From Sediminibacterium sp. Gen4 (lineage in GTDB: Bacteria > Bacteroidota > Bacteroidia > Chitinophagales > Chitinophagaceae): a stretch of 51,701 nucleotides of DNA. The stretch covers positions 1 to 51,701 of the forward strand of contig JACBFI010000024.1 of assembly GCA_013391385.1 (NCBI GenBank), in the 5' to 3' direction. The notes beneath the pieces were generated by a model. That model made no database searches, was not told the origin of the DNA, and saw nothing but the letters and a program-made list of their open reading frames with translations. Below are positions 44,766 through 51,253 of the stretch, piece after piece (positions within the stretch are counted from its first letter, which is position 1; the number at the start of each line of letters is the position of its first letter). A program made the position numbers and the translations under genes.

Positions 44766-45239
44766 ATGAACCATTTCGAATTATTCAACATCCCTATCAC
44801 CCTGCGACCCGATACCAGTCAGTTATCAAAACAATATTTCGAGTTACAGCGAAAGTATCACCCGGATCGGTATGTACAGGCTTCAGAGGAGGATCAGGAA
44901 GAGGCATTGCAGGTATCGGCACAGATCAATAAAGCCTTCAAAACTTTAAAAGACCATGACGAGACCATCAAATATGTATTACAATTAAAGGGATTATTGG
45001 AGGAGGAGGAAAAATACCAATTATCCCCCGATTTTTTAATGGAAATGATGGAGTTGAATGAGTTAAAAGAAGAGGGTGATACCGACAGTATTACCGCCAC
45101 TATTGATCAACTAAAAAAGCAGATCTATGAGCCTGTGGAAGCGATTATTACAAATTATCAGGAGGGTATTACTACCGAAAAAGAGTTGTTGCAAGTAAAG
45201 GAGTACTATTTTAAAAAGAAGTATTTGGATAAAATTTGA
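44766..45239 (+). CDS. hscB: Fe-S cluster co-chaperone HscB
   Basis: HscB delivers the IscU scaffold to the HscA chaperone. The 157-residue product has an N-terminal J domain (about residues 1-75) with the HPD motif in YHPDRYVQASEEDQ. The C-terminal HSCB domain (about 80-157; DFLMEMMELNELKEE) is three-helical and binds IscU. Other isc genes are not adjacent. The final codons GAT AAA ATT TGA lie inside the left arm of a perfect inverted repeat that continues to 45257. Confidence 0.93.
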   Translation: MNHFELFNIPITLRPDTSQLSKQYFELQRKYHPDRYVQASEEDQEEALQVSAQINKAFKTLKDHDETIKYVLQLKGLLEEEEKYQLSPDFLMEMMELNELKEEGDTDSITATIDQLKKQIYEPVEAIITNYQEGITTEKELLQVKEYYFKKKYLDKI

Positions 45240-45361
45240 TCCACCAAAGGCGGATTGAAAATGAGGTTATCTAAAGCCTCAGAACAACTACGTTAATCGA
45301 TTTTTTGTGCCTTTGGCACAAAAAAATATTTACAATCCGCCTTTGGTGGATCAAATTTTAT
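45229..45361. repeat. Perfect 29-bp inverted repeat reaching into hscB
   Basis: The left arm 45229-45257 begins ATAAAATTTGATCCACC and includes the last codons and stop of hscB. The right arm 45333-45361 is its exact complement. The loop of 75 bases holds its own stem, TTTTTTGTGCC (45301-45311) with GGCACAAAAAA (45315-45325). The right arm ends 24 bases before tRNA-Leu. Confidence 0.9.
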
Positions 45362-45385
45362 CGTATCATTGCAGCCCGATAAAAA

Positions 45386-45469
45386 GCCCAGATGGCGGAA
45401 CTGGTAGACGCGCTAGACTCAAAATCTGGTTATCGCAAGGTAGTGCAGGTTCGATTCCTGTTCTGGGCA
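45386..45469 (+). tRNA. tRNA-Leu(CAA)
   Basis: Acceptor strands GCCCAGA and TCTGGGC pair fully. The D-arm is GGCGGAACTGGTAGACGC-like, the anticodon stem is CTAGA/TCTGG, and the loop CTCAAAA has anticodon CAA. A long variable arm (TTATCGCAAGGTAGTG) marks a class II tRNA and the T-arm is CAGGTTCGATTCCTG. The sequence ends with A at 45469; CCA is not encoded. Confidence 0.95.
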
Positions 45470-45480
45470 CAAAAATCACC

Positions 45481-45514
45481 AAGCAATTACACCCTGTGTA
45501 ATTGCTTTTTTTAT
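45481..45514 (+). terminator. Terminator of tRNA-Leu
   Basis: AAGCAATTACAC and GTGTAATTGCTT form a 12-bp stem with a CCT loop, followed by a run of T. Confidence 0.9.
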
Positions 45515-45584
45515 ATCGGTTATTCAAGAAGCGTTTCTTAAAATAATAGCAAGGCTCATTCTACTCGAAATTTTTAGCTGTAAA

Positions 45585-45664
45585 AGTTCGGCTAAATAAC
45601 CGAACTATTCAAAAGTTCGTATATTTTACCGAACTATGTAAAAGTTCGTATATTTAACCGAACT
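45585..45664. promoter_or_regulatory. Three 22-bp palindromes at a 29-bp period (satD operator array)
   Basis: AGTTCGG-N8-CCGAACT (45585-45606) is followed by AGTTCGT-N8-CCGAACT at 45614-45635 and again at 45643-45664. Starts are exactly 29 bp apart, with seven-base spacers (ATTCAAA, ATGTAAA). The inner eight bases are AT-rich. The last one ends 35 bases before the satD ATG. The geometry suggests cooperative binding of a dimeric repressor or activator, and the HTH protein encoded next is the obvious candidate; that assignment is inference. Confidence 0.8.
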
Positions 45665-45699
45665 ATTCAAAAAGGCCTTTTTTAACCAAACTTAATGAT

Positions 45700-46326
45700 A
45701 TGTCTAGTCGTGCCGTCATCACTGCGGATATTGTCAATTCAACCAGATTGAAATCAGCTGAAGCAAAAAATCTTCTGACCACCATTACAAAAATACTTGC
45801 ACCACTGAAGTATGAGTTTTATAGAGGCGACAGCTTTCAGGTATACGTCAGAAATCCACAAGAGGCATTACAATGGATACTACTTTGCAGAGCAATAGCT
45901 ATCAGTGTTAGCAAAACAGCTCAATGTGATATACGAGCAAGTATTGGATTGGGAAATGTGACCACTCCTGTTAGAAATCTGTCTACAGCCAAAGGAGAAG
46001 CATTTATATTATCCGGGAGAGCATTTGACATGATGAGTCAATTAGACAAAAGACTATTTATTGTAATCAATACTACTGAAGAAAAAAAGATTTATGAGAT
46101 TGCGTTAGATTTGATTGCAACTTATACTGATAGCATTTTCAAAAAAATGACAGCAAAGCAGGCAGCAGTGATCGCAGAATTATTAAAAGGAAAAACGCAA
46201 CAGGAAATAGCTGATCAATTCAGAAAATCAAAAAGTACTATTTCCCAACTTGTGAACACTGCCGGATGGTCTGAAATTGAGTCAGTGATTGCAAAATTTG
46301 GAAACATCATCAAACTGCTCAAATGA
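45700..46326 (+). CDS. SatD-like protein with C-terminal HTH
   Basis: The 208-residue product has two parts. Residues 1-125 resemble SatD and also, loosely, class III nucleotide cyclases: ADIVNST (9-15) is like the first metal-binding strand, YRGDSFQVYV (41-50) has the Gly-Asp turn, and IRASIGLGNV (78-87) occupies the place of the RxGIHxG-like strand. Catalytic residues of true cyclases are not all recognisable. Residues 151-190 (TAKQAAVIAELLKGKTQQEIADQFRKSKSTISQLV) form an HTH. Its stop overlaps the DUF3307 start by 4 bp. It may bind the palindrome array just upstream. SatD was named from an acid-tolerance locus of streptococci; the role here is unknown. Confidence 0.82.
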   Translation: MSSRAVITADIVNSTRLKSAEAKNLLTTITKILAPLKYEFYRGDSFQVYVRNPQEALQWILLCRAIAISVSKTAQCDIRASIGLGNVTTPVRNLSTAKGEAFILSGRAFDMMSQLDKRLFIVINTTEEKKIYEIALDLIATYTDSIFKKMTAKQAAVIAELLKGKTQQEIADQFRKSKSTISQLVNTAGWSEIESVIAKFGNIIKLLK

Positions 46327-47039
46327 TCATTGAAGAATTGTGGTTAATCAAACTATTGATCGCACATTTAATGACTGATTTTATACTTCAACCCAGATCC
46401 TGGATTGAAGAAAGAAAACTGAAACACTTCAATTCAGGTAAATTATACTTACATGGAGGTATTACAGCCTTAGTTGCCTGGCTATTGATAGGTTGGCAAT
46501 ACTATCTCGTAGCAATCATCATATTTGCAACACATACCATCATTGATGGATGGAAATCCTATCAAAAAGACAGCACCCCCTATTTTATTATTGATCAACT
46601 ACTTCACCTGATCGTGATTTTTGCCTGTTGGTATTTTTCATTTATCGAATGGAAAGACACCCTTATGAGTTGGAAAGCGTTCACTAATAACCTCCCCCTT
46701 TGGAAACTGATAGCTGGATTTCTTTTCGTTACCTATCCTGCAGGTATTATCATTGGTCAGTTTACAAAACAGTGGAGCGATAAAATCAAACAAACAGACG
46801 ATGCCGAAAAAACTGAAAGTCTGGTCAATGCAGGAAAATGGATAGGTATTGCTGAACGTGTTATTGTATTGATCCTAGTTATTCAAGGGCAATATGCTGC
46901 CATTGGATTACTGGTAACAGCTAAAGGCATTATTCGTTTTGCTGAGAAAGACCGGCAAGAATCGAAAACAGAATACCTCGTCATTGGAACATTACTTAGC
47001 ATCGGATTAGCGATTGTTACGGGATTAATGATTCACTAA
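46323..47039 (+). CDS. DUF3307 membrane protein
   Basis: The 238-residue product has about six hydrophobic helices. The N-terminal block LIAHLMTDFILQPRSWIEERK (about residues 12-32) and ATHTIIDGWKSY (about 79-90) carry conserved His/Asp residues of DUF3307, an inner-membrane family of unknown function. The start codon overlaps the satD stop (ATGA at 46323-46326), so the two are translated together. Its stop overlaps that of the convergent gene in CTAA at 47036-47039. Confidence 0.86.
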   Translation: MIIEELWLIKLLIAHLMTDFILQPRSWIEERKLKHFNSGKLYLHGGITALVAWLLIGWQYYLVAIIIFATHTIIDGWKSYQKDSTPYFIIDQLLHLIVIFACWYFSFIEWKDTLMSWKAFTNNLPLWKLIAGFLFVTYPAGIIIGQFTKQWSDKIKQTDDAEKTESLVNAGKWIGIAERVIVLILVIQGQYAAIGLLVTAKGIIRFAEKDRQESKTEYLVIGTLLSIGLAIVTGLMIH

Positions 47040-47743
47040 TGGTGTATTTTTCTAGGGGAAGAATACTGCTTTAACAGTTTTGAAAAATCAATAGGATCGA
47101 ATTCTACTTCCTCCATCCGATCCGTTACACAGTAATTAACAATTGTAGGGAATAAATGGGCTCGATTGGCATCTACCATGAGTTGTTGATGACCACCAGT
47201 ATATCGAGACGAAGAAAAGTTAAGAATAGCGATCCCTCTTTTGGGATCAATCATATGAATGGTTACGGTATCTCCCCCATACAAACTACTCCTTTCAATG
47301 GTAAACATTCCTTTTCCATGATCTTTGATTTGTTTGATCCAAGAGGGTTCCGGTCCTTCCACACCATGATCCATGGTGGTGGTATCAGTGATACGAAATC
47401 GAAAAATGCAACACCAGTCTGAAGCATGATACGTATAATATTTCCCCTGGTATTGGAAAAGCGGTACCCAATTACGAGGCAAAGATTTTAAGCGTGGCAA
47501 TTTTTGTATGTTTCTGGGTCGTTCTAGACATTGAAGTCCACCAAAATAAGTTGTGGAGTCATACTTTTCAAATTGATAATCGGTAATACGATTTCTAAAT
47601 ACAGAATTTTTCGAAGTATCAATGAAAATGGCGTGATAGAACGCGTAAGGGGTATCAGCTATTCTTCTTTTGATAAAGAGGGTATCCTGTGCATCGGCTG
47701 ACAGTCCTATACAAACAAAAAAAATAGTCAATAACAGTCTCAT
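47036..47743 (-). CDS. Secreted protein of unknown function
   Basis: I do not recognise this protein. The 235-residue product has a signal peptide (residues 1-18, ending SADAQ). The mature part has beta-strand-like blocks and several tryptophans and cysteines (HASDWCCIFRFRITD). No catalytic motif stands out. It is predicted to be periplasmic or surface-exposed. It is transcribed alone and converges with DUF3307, sharing overlapping stop codons, with no terminator between the two genes. Confidence 0.65.
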   Translation of the reverse strand: MRLLLTIFFVCIGLSADAQDTLFIKRRIADTPYAFYHAIFIDTSKNSVFRNRITDYQFEKYDSTTYFGGLQCLERPRNIQKLPRLKSLPRNWVPLFQYQGKYYTYHASDWCCIFRFRITDTTTMDHGVEGPEPSWIKQIKDHGKGMFTIERSSLYGGDTVTIHMIDPKRGIAILNFSSSRYTGGHQQLMVDANRAHLFPTIVNYCVTDRMEEVEFDPIDFSKLLKQYSSPRKIHH

Positions 47744-47841
47744 AGTGTCCCTTTCTATATAGATGCTATCTTAAAGATATTACACATCGATCATTGTAAA
47801 ACATACGCTAATATTCAATACCTTGGTACAAACAACACCCC

Positions 47842-49104
47842 ATGCACAAACGCGACTTCCTGAAATCCCTTTCACTAGCAGGTATCTCTTTACCCTTTAG
47901 TGGACTCGCCATGGAGCAATGGGTCAGTAAATATGAAGATATGTCTGCACAAAAATTAGCCACCGAAGAAGATTTCTGGTCGGTCATCCGTTCGGGATAT
48001 ATATTGAAACCGGATTATATCAATCTTGAAAATGGTTACTATAATTTTCTGCCCCAAAATATTCTCGAAGCCTATATTCAGAATATCAGGGAAGTCAACA
48101 AGCAGGGCGCATTTTATATGCGTACCGTTCAGGGAGAGAACAAAAAGAAAAGTGTGGAACAACTCGCAGCGCTTGCGGGTTGTAGTGCGGAGGAATTGAT
48201 CATCACCAGAAATACCACCGAATCATTAGATACTATCATTGGCGGCTTTCCATGGCAACCCGGTGATGAAGCGGTAATGGCTTATCAGGATTATGGTGCC
48301 ATGCTGGATATGTTTCGCTTAGTAGCAATACGGCATGGTGTGGTGAATAAAATGGTATCTGTTCCCAACAATCCGCAATCAGACGAAGAGATCGTTCAAG
48401 TGTATGCCAACGCCATTACGCCCAAGACCAAATTGTTAATGGTTTGTCATGTCATCAATATCACCGGACAAGTCATGCCTGTTCAAAAGATTTGCGATAT
48501 GGCACATAGTAAAGGCGTGCAGGTATTGGTAGATGGTGCGCATGCTTTTGCTCAACTGAATTTTAAAATACCGGATCTACATTGTGATTATTATGGCGCC
48601 AGCTTACACAAATGGTTGAGTGTGCCCTTGGGTGCGGGCATTTTATATGTAAAAAAAGACCTGATACACCAGAATTGGCCATTACTCGGACCTTCAGAAG
48701 GGGAAGAAAAAAGTCTTGCGCGATTGAATCATACCGGTACACATCCGGTTGCAACAGATATCACGATTCCTTTTGCCATCCAACATTATCAGATGATTGG
48801 CGCAGAAAGAAAAGAAGCACGTTTAAAATACCTGCAACAATACTGGACCACACAAGTACGCAAATTTCCAAATGTGATCCTGAATACACCGGAAGACCCT
48901 AATCGTTGTTGCGCTATTGCGAATGTGGGGATCAAAGGGATGAAACCGGCTGAATTGGAAGCTGCATTAATGAACAAATACAAAATATATACTGTTGGCA
49001 TAGATAGACCTGCTGCACAGGTACAAGGATGTCGCATCACACCCAATGTGTATACTACTATACAGGAATTGGATGCATTGGTCAATGCTTTGAAGAATCT
49101 TTGA
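47842..49104 (+). CDS. Class V aminotransferase-fold PLP enzyme, exported
   Basis: The 420-residue product belongs to the aminotransferase class V group related to isopenicillin-N epimerase and cysteine desulfurases. The PLP lysine is in YGASLHKWLSVPLGAG (about residues 250-265), the pocket Asp in VQVLVDGAHAFAQLN (about 227-241), and ITRNTTESLDTIIGG (about 119-133) is the phosphate-binding block. The N-terminus MHKRDFLKSLSLAGISLPFS looks like a Tat signal with KR in place of RR. A folded, cofactor-loaded protein exported by Tat would fit. The substrate is unknown. It is a separate unit, 98 bases from the divergent secreted-protein gene. Confidence 0.87.
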   Translation: MHKRDFLKSLSLAGISLPFSGLAMEQWVSKYEDMSAQKLATEEDFWSVIRSGYILKPDYINLENGYYNFLPQNILEAYIQNIREVNKQGAFYMRTVQGENKKKSVEQLAALAGCSAEELIITRNTTESLDTIIGGFPWQPGDEAVMAYQDYGAMLDMFRLVAIRHGVVNKMVSVPNNPQSDEEIVQVYANAITPKTKLLMVCHVINITGQVMPVQKICDMAHSKGVQVLVDGAHAFAQLNFKIPDLHCDYYGASLHKWLSVPLGAGILYVKKDLIHQNWPLLGPSEGEEKSLARLNHTGTHPVATDITIPFAIQHYQMIGAERKEARLKYLQQYWTTQVRKFPNVILNTPEDPNRCCAIANVGIKGMKPAELEAALMNKYKIYTVGIDRPAAQVQGCRITPNVYTTIQELDALVNALKNL

Positions 49105-49196
49105 TTTGTTGATTTAATTTGAAAATCAAAAATCAAAAGTCAAAAGTCAATTAATACAAATCAAAAAATCACAGATCAAAAAATCATAGATCAAAA
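49105..49196. repeat. Simple repeats upstream of sigma factor
   Basis: The whole 92-base gap consists of variants of AAAATCAAAAGTC and GATCAAAAAATCA. Two tandem units, ACAGATCAAAAAATC and ATAGATCAAAAA, end at the ATG at 49197. TCAAAAGTCAAAAGTCAA (49133-49150) is complementary to part of 44701-44761. Promoter elements of the sigma gene must lie in or before this tract. Confidence 0.65.
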
Positions 49197-49754
49197 ATGC
49201 CCCTCTCTCCCTCTGAATGGATATCCAACTACGCTGATGCACTGTATGCTTATGCAAAACCAAGGGTGAATGATGCTCAGTTGGCAGAAGATTTGGTGCA
49301 GGAAACTTTTTTGAGTGCCTGGAAAGCCAGAGATGGCTTTAAGGGAGAAGCTTCTGAAAAAAGTTGGTTGTTTACGATCTTAAAAAATAAGATCATCGAT
49401 CATTATCGGAAGAAAAGTAAAGACATCATTCAAACAGGAACCGGACAAGACGCTACAGATTATTTCTTTAATGATGCAGAACATTGGACAGAAAAAGACC
49501 AACCTTTGAATTGGGGATTAGAGGGAGCCGACAGATTACAACAAAAAGAGTTTTATCAAGTCCTGGAAAATTGTAAGAAGAAATTACAACAGCAGCAGCA
49601 AGCCGTTTTTGTAATGAAATACATGGAAGACATGGATGCGGATGAAATTTGTAAGGCATTGAACATTACATCGTCTAACTATTGGGTGTTGATACACAGA
49701 GCCAAACTCGGACTCAGAGCCTGTTTGGAGAAAAATTGGATCAACCTCAAATAA
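49197..49754 (+). CDS. ECF-type RNA polymerase sigma factor
   Basis: The 185-residue product has region 2 (about residues 10-80; AEDLVQETFLSAWKARDGF and SWLFTILKNKIIDHYRKKSK) and region 4 (about 130-180; FVMKYMEDMDADEICKALNITSSNYWVLIHRAKLGLRACLEK). A loop of about 45 residues links them. Region 3 is absent, so it is an ECF (group 4) factor. A small gene 13 bases downstream encodes a likely zinc-binding anti-sigma protein. Neither the regulon nor the trigger can be inferred from the window. Confidence 0.93.
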   Translation: MPLSPSEWISNYADALYAYAKPRVNDAQLAEDLVQETFLSAWKARDGFKGEASEKSWLFTILKNKIIDHYRKKSKDIIQTGTGQDATDYFFNDAEHWTEKDQPLNWGLEGADRLQQKEFYQVLENCKKKLQQQQQAVFVMKYMEDMDADEICKALNITSSNYWVLIHRAKLGLRACLEKNWINLK

Positions 49755-49767
49755 TAACCTGATCAAC

Positions 49768-50010
49768 ATGGGATTATTTACTATCAGTTGTAAAAAAGCC
49801 ACTTATCTGGTTTCAAAAAAGGAAGAAGGTAAGTTGAACTGGATTGAAAGTATTCAGCTGCGTTCGCATATGGCCATCTGTAGCTTGTGCAGGTTATTTG
49901 AACAGCAATCTAAATTCATCAGCAAGCAAGCCAAACATTTACATGGTGAGGCGTCGCTTTCGGAGGATCAAAAAAAGAAGATGGAGCAGGCTTTACATCA
50001 AGTCCAATAG
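49768..50010 (+). CDS. Small anti-sigma (ZAS-like) protein
   Basis: The 80-residue product contains SHMAICSLCRLFEQQ (about residues 33-47), an H-x3-C-x2-C zinc motif as in ZAS anti-sigma factors (zf-HC2). No transmembrane helix is present, so it would act in the cytoplasm. It begins 13 bases after the ECF sigma stop. Role as the cognate anti-sigma is inferred from motif and position. Confidence 0.8.
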   Translation: MGLFTISCKKATYLVSKKEEGKLNWIESIQLRSHMAICSLCRLFEQQSKFISKQAKHLHGEASLSEDQKKKMEQALHQVQ

Positions 50011-50037
50011 GCCGCAGATGATCATGATTGATTATGA
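50009..50037. repeat. Half copy of the sdhA-end repeat
   Basis: GGCCGCAGAT at 50009-50018 and ATGATTGATTATGAT at 50023-50037 match the left arm of 39999-40054. The complementary arm is missing here, so it cannot form the same stem. Confidence 0.65.
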
Positions 50038-50049
50038 TTGATAAAAAAA

Positions 50050-50079
50050 AATGTCGAACGTATTATTACATTCGACATT
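50050..50079. terminator. Two-way terminator between anti-sigma and YdeI genes
   Basis: AATGTCGAA (50050-50058) and TTCGACATT (50071-50079) form a 9-bp stem, with a run of A on the left that reads as U on the minus-strand transcript. Confidence 0.7.
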
Positions 50080-50103
50080 CAATATTCCTCTGTTGGATAT
50101 TCA

Positions 50104-50766
50104 TTATTTCTCCGAAGGATTCTTCTTCCCCGCCAGTAATTTCTCCAGCGCTGTTTCCAGTCTTCGTTGACGAGTCTCTTCTTTTTTAGCTCCCTGAATC
50201 CAGGTCACATATTCTTTTTGGTTGGTAAAAGACAAAGAAGTGAAAAATTCTTTGGCTTCTTCATGTTTGGTAAATAGCCTTTCCAGTTCAACCGGTGCCA
50301 CCACCAAACGTTTTTCAAAATCTACACCCATTTCCTGACTTTTTACTTCAGAGAAAGCCCTGGAACGGTTAGGAATTTTATCAGTCTTTTTAAAACGAAT
50401 CGCACTCCACACATGATCCAATGCCACCTGGCGTACAGATTCATATTCTTTTTTGGTCAAACAATCCCAACTGCAATCGCGGTTCAAATCGCTGACAATC
50501 TTGCTGGTTGTCTTAGGATAAGCCACCCATAATTTGCTGTCTTCATGCAGAGCCGGTATCACTTCACACAAAACCGCATTCAACTGCTGTTGGCTAATGG
50601 CAAAAACCAAGGCAAAGTCTACCTTTTTACTTCTCAGTAGCGGGGTGACATTTTTGGCGTAGGTTAATTTGGCAAACTGCTTTTCGATGGCTGAAGGAAG
50701 ACCCTGGATTAACAGGTTCTTCTCATCCTTCAGCTGTAATTTTTCTAACATCGTCTGATTTGACAT
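50104..50766 (-). CDS. YdeI/OmpD-associated family protein
   Basis: From the ATG at 50766 (MSNQTMLEKLQL) the product has 220 residues. Upstream in-frame codons to 50796 are less likely. The N-terminal 120 residues resemble the DUF3052-type domain (IQGLPSAIEKQFAKL, VDFALVFAISQQQLNAVL). The C-terminal third has the YdeI/OmdA signature FTSLSFTNQKEYVTWIQGAKKEETRQRRLETALEKLLAG. It is probably cytoplasmic, since there is no signal peptide. Function is not established. It is transcribed alone. Confidence 0.85.
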   Translation of the reverse strand: MSNQTMLEKLQLKDEKNLLIQGLPSAIEKQFAKLTYAKNVTPLLRSKKVDFALVFAISQQQLNAVLCEVIPALHEDSKLWVAYPKTTSKIVSDLNRDCSWDCLTKKEYESVRQVALDHVWSAIRFKKTDKIPNRSRAFSEVKSQEMGVDFEKRLVVAPVELERLFTKHEEAKEFFTSLSFTNQKEYVTWIQGAKKEETRQRRLETALEKLLAGKKNPSEK

Positions 50767-50796
50767 GCCTAAAGAGAAATTTACAAGGATGAACAA

Positions 50797-51253
50797 AAGA
50801 AGTGCAAAGTTAAAAAAATGTTACCGCTTTCCGCAAACAAATGGTGGGTATTTTGTGTTTAAGGTCACTTTTTAACAGAAGAAGGGCTGATTTTACTATC
50901 ATATTATAATTAATGAAATGCTATTCAAGCAATTTCAGAAAAACTCTGTGACACTTCGCATTAACTCCGTGCAACTCCTATGTTTACAAAGTAATGAAAA
51001 CAGGGGTATAAAAGTTCTTTGGAATAAGATAATAGTTTTGATGAATAAAGGTGAAAAAGGGTTGAGAGTACATCGTGTAAGAAATAGCTTTTAAAGCATA
51101 TTGTCACAGAGATATAACCTCATCCTTTTTGATCTCTTCGAGTTTGAACAGAATGTAAGGAATATGGTCAGGTACTATATATCCAGAATATCCAATTAGG
51201 AGACAAAACGAAGGGAGATTTTTCACTTTATTAACCTCAAAACAGAAGTAAAG
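50797..51253. other. Intergenic region before IS110 gene
   Basis: About 455 AT-rich bases hold no gene that I can support. A stretch near 50942-50980 (CTCTGTGACACTTCGCATTA and ACTCCGTGCAACTCC) resembles the short-word repeats elsewhere. AAAGGGTTGAGAG at 51057-51069 recurs at 325-337. The left end of the IS element should lie in this region, but no clear terminal repeat is visible. Confidence 0.35.

Noticed and set aside
45585-45664. Possible CRISPR array (regular 29-bp period)
   Set aside because: Only three units, the repeats are palindromic operators of 22 bp and the spacers are seven nearly identical bases; no cas gene is near.
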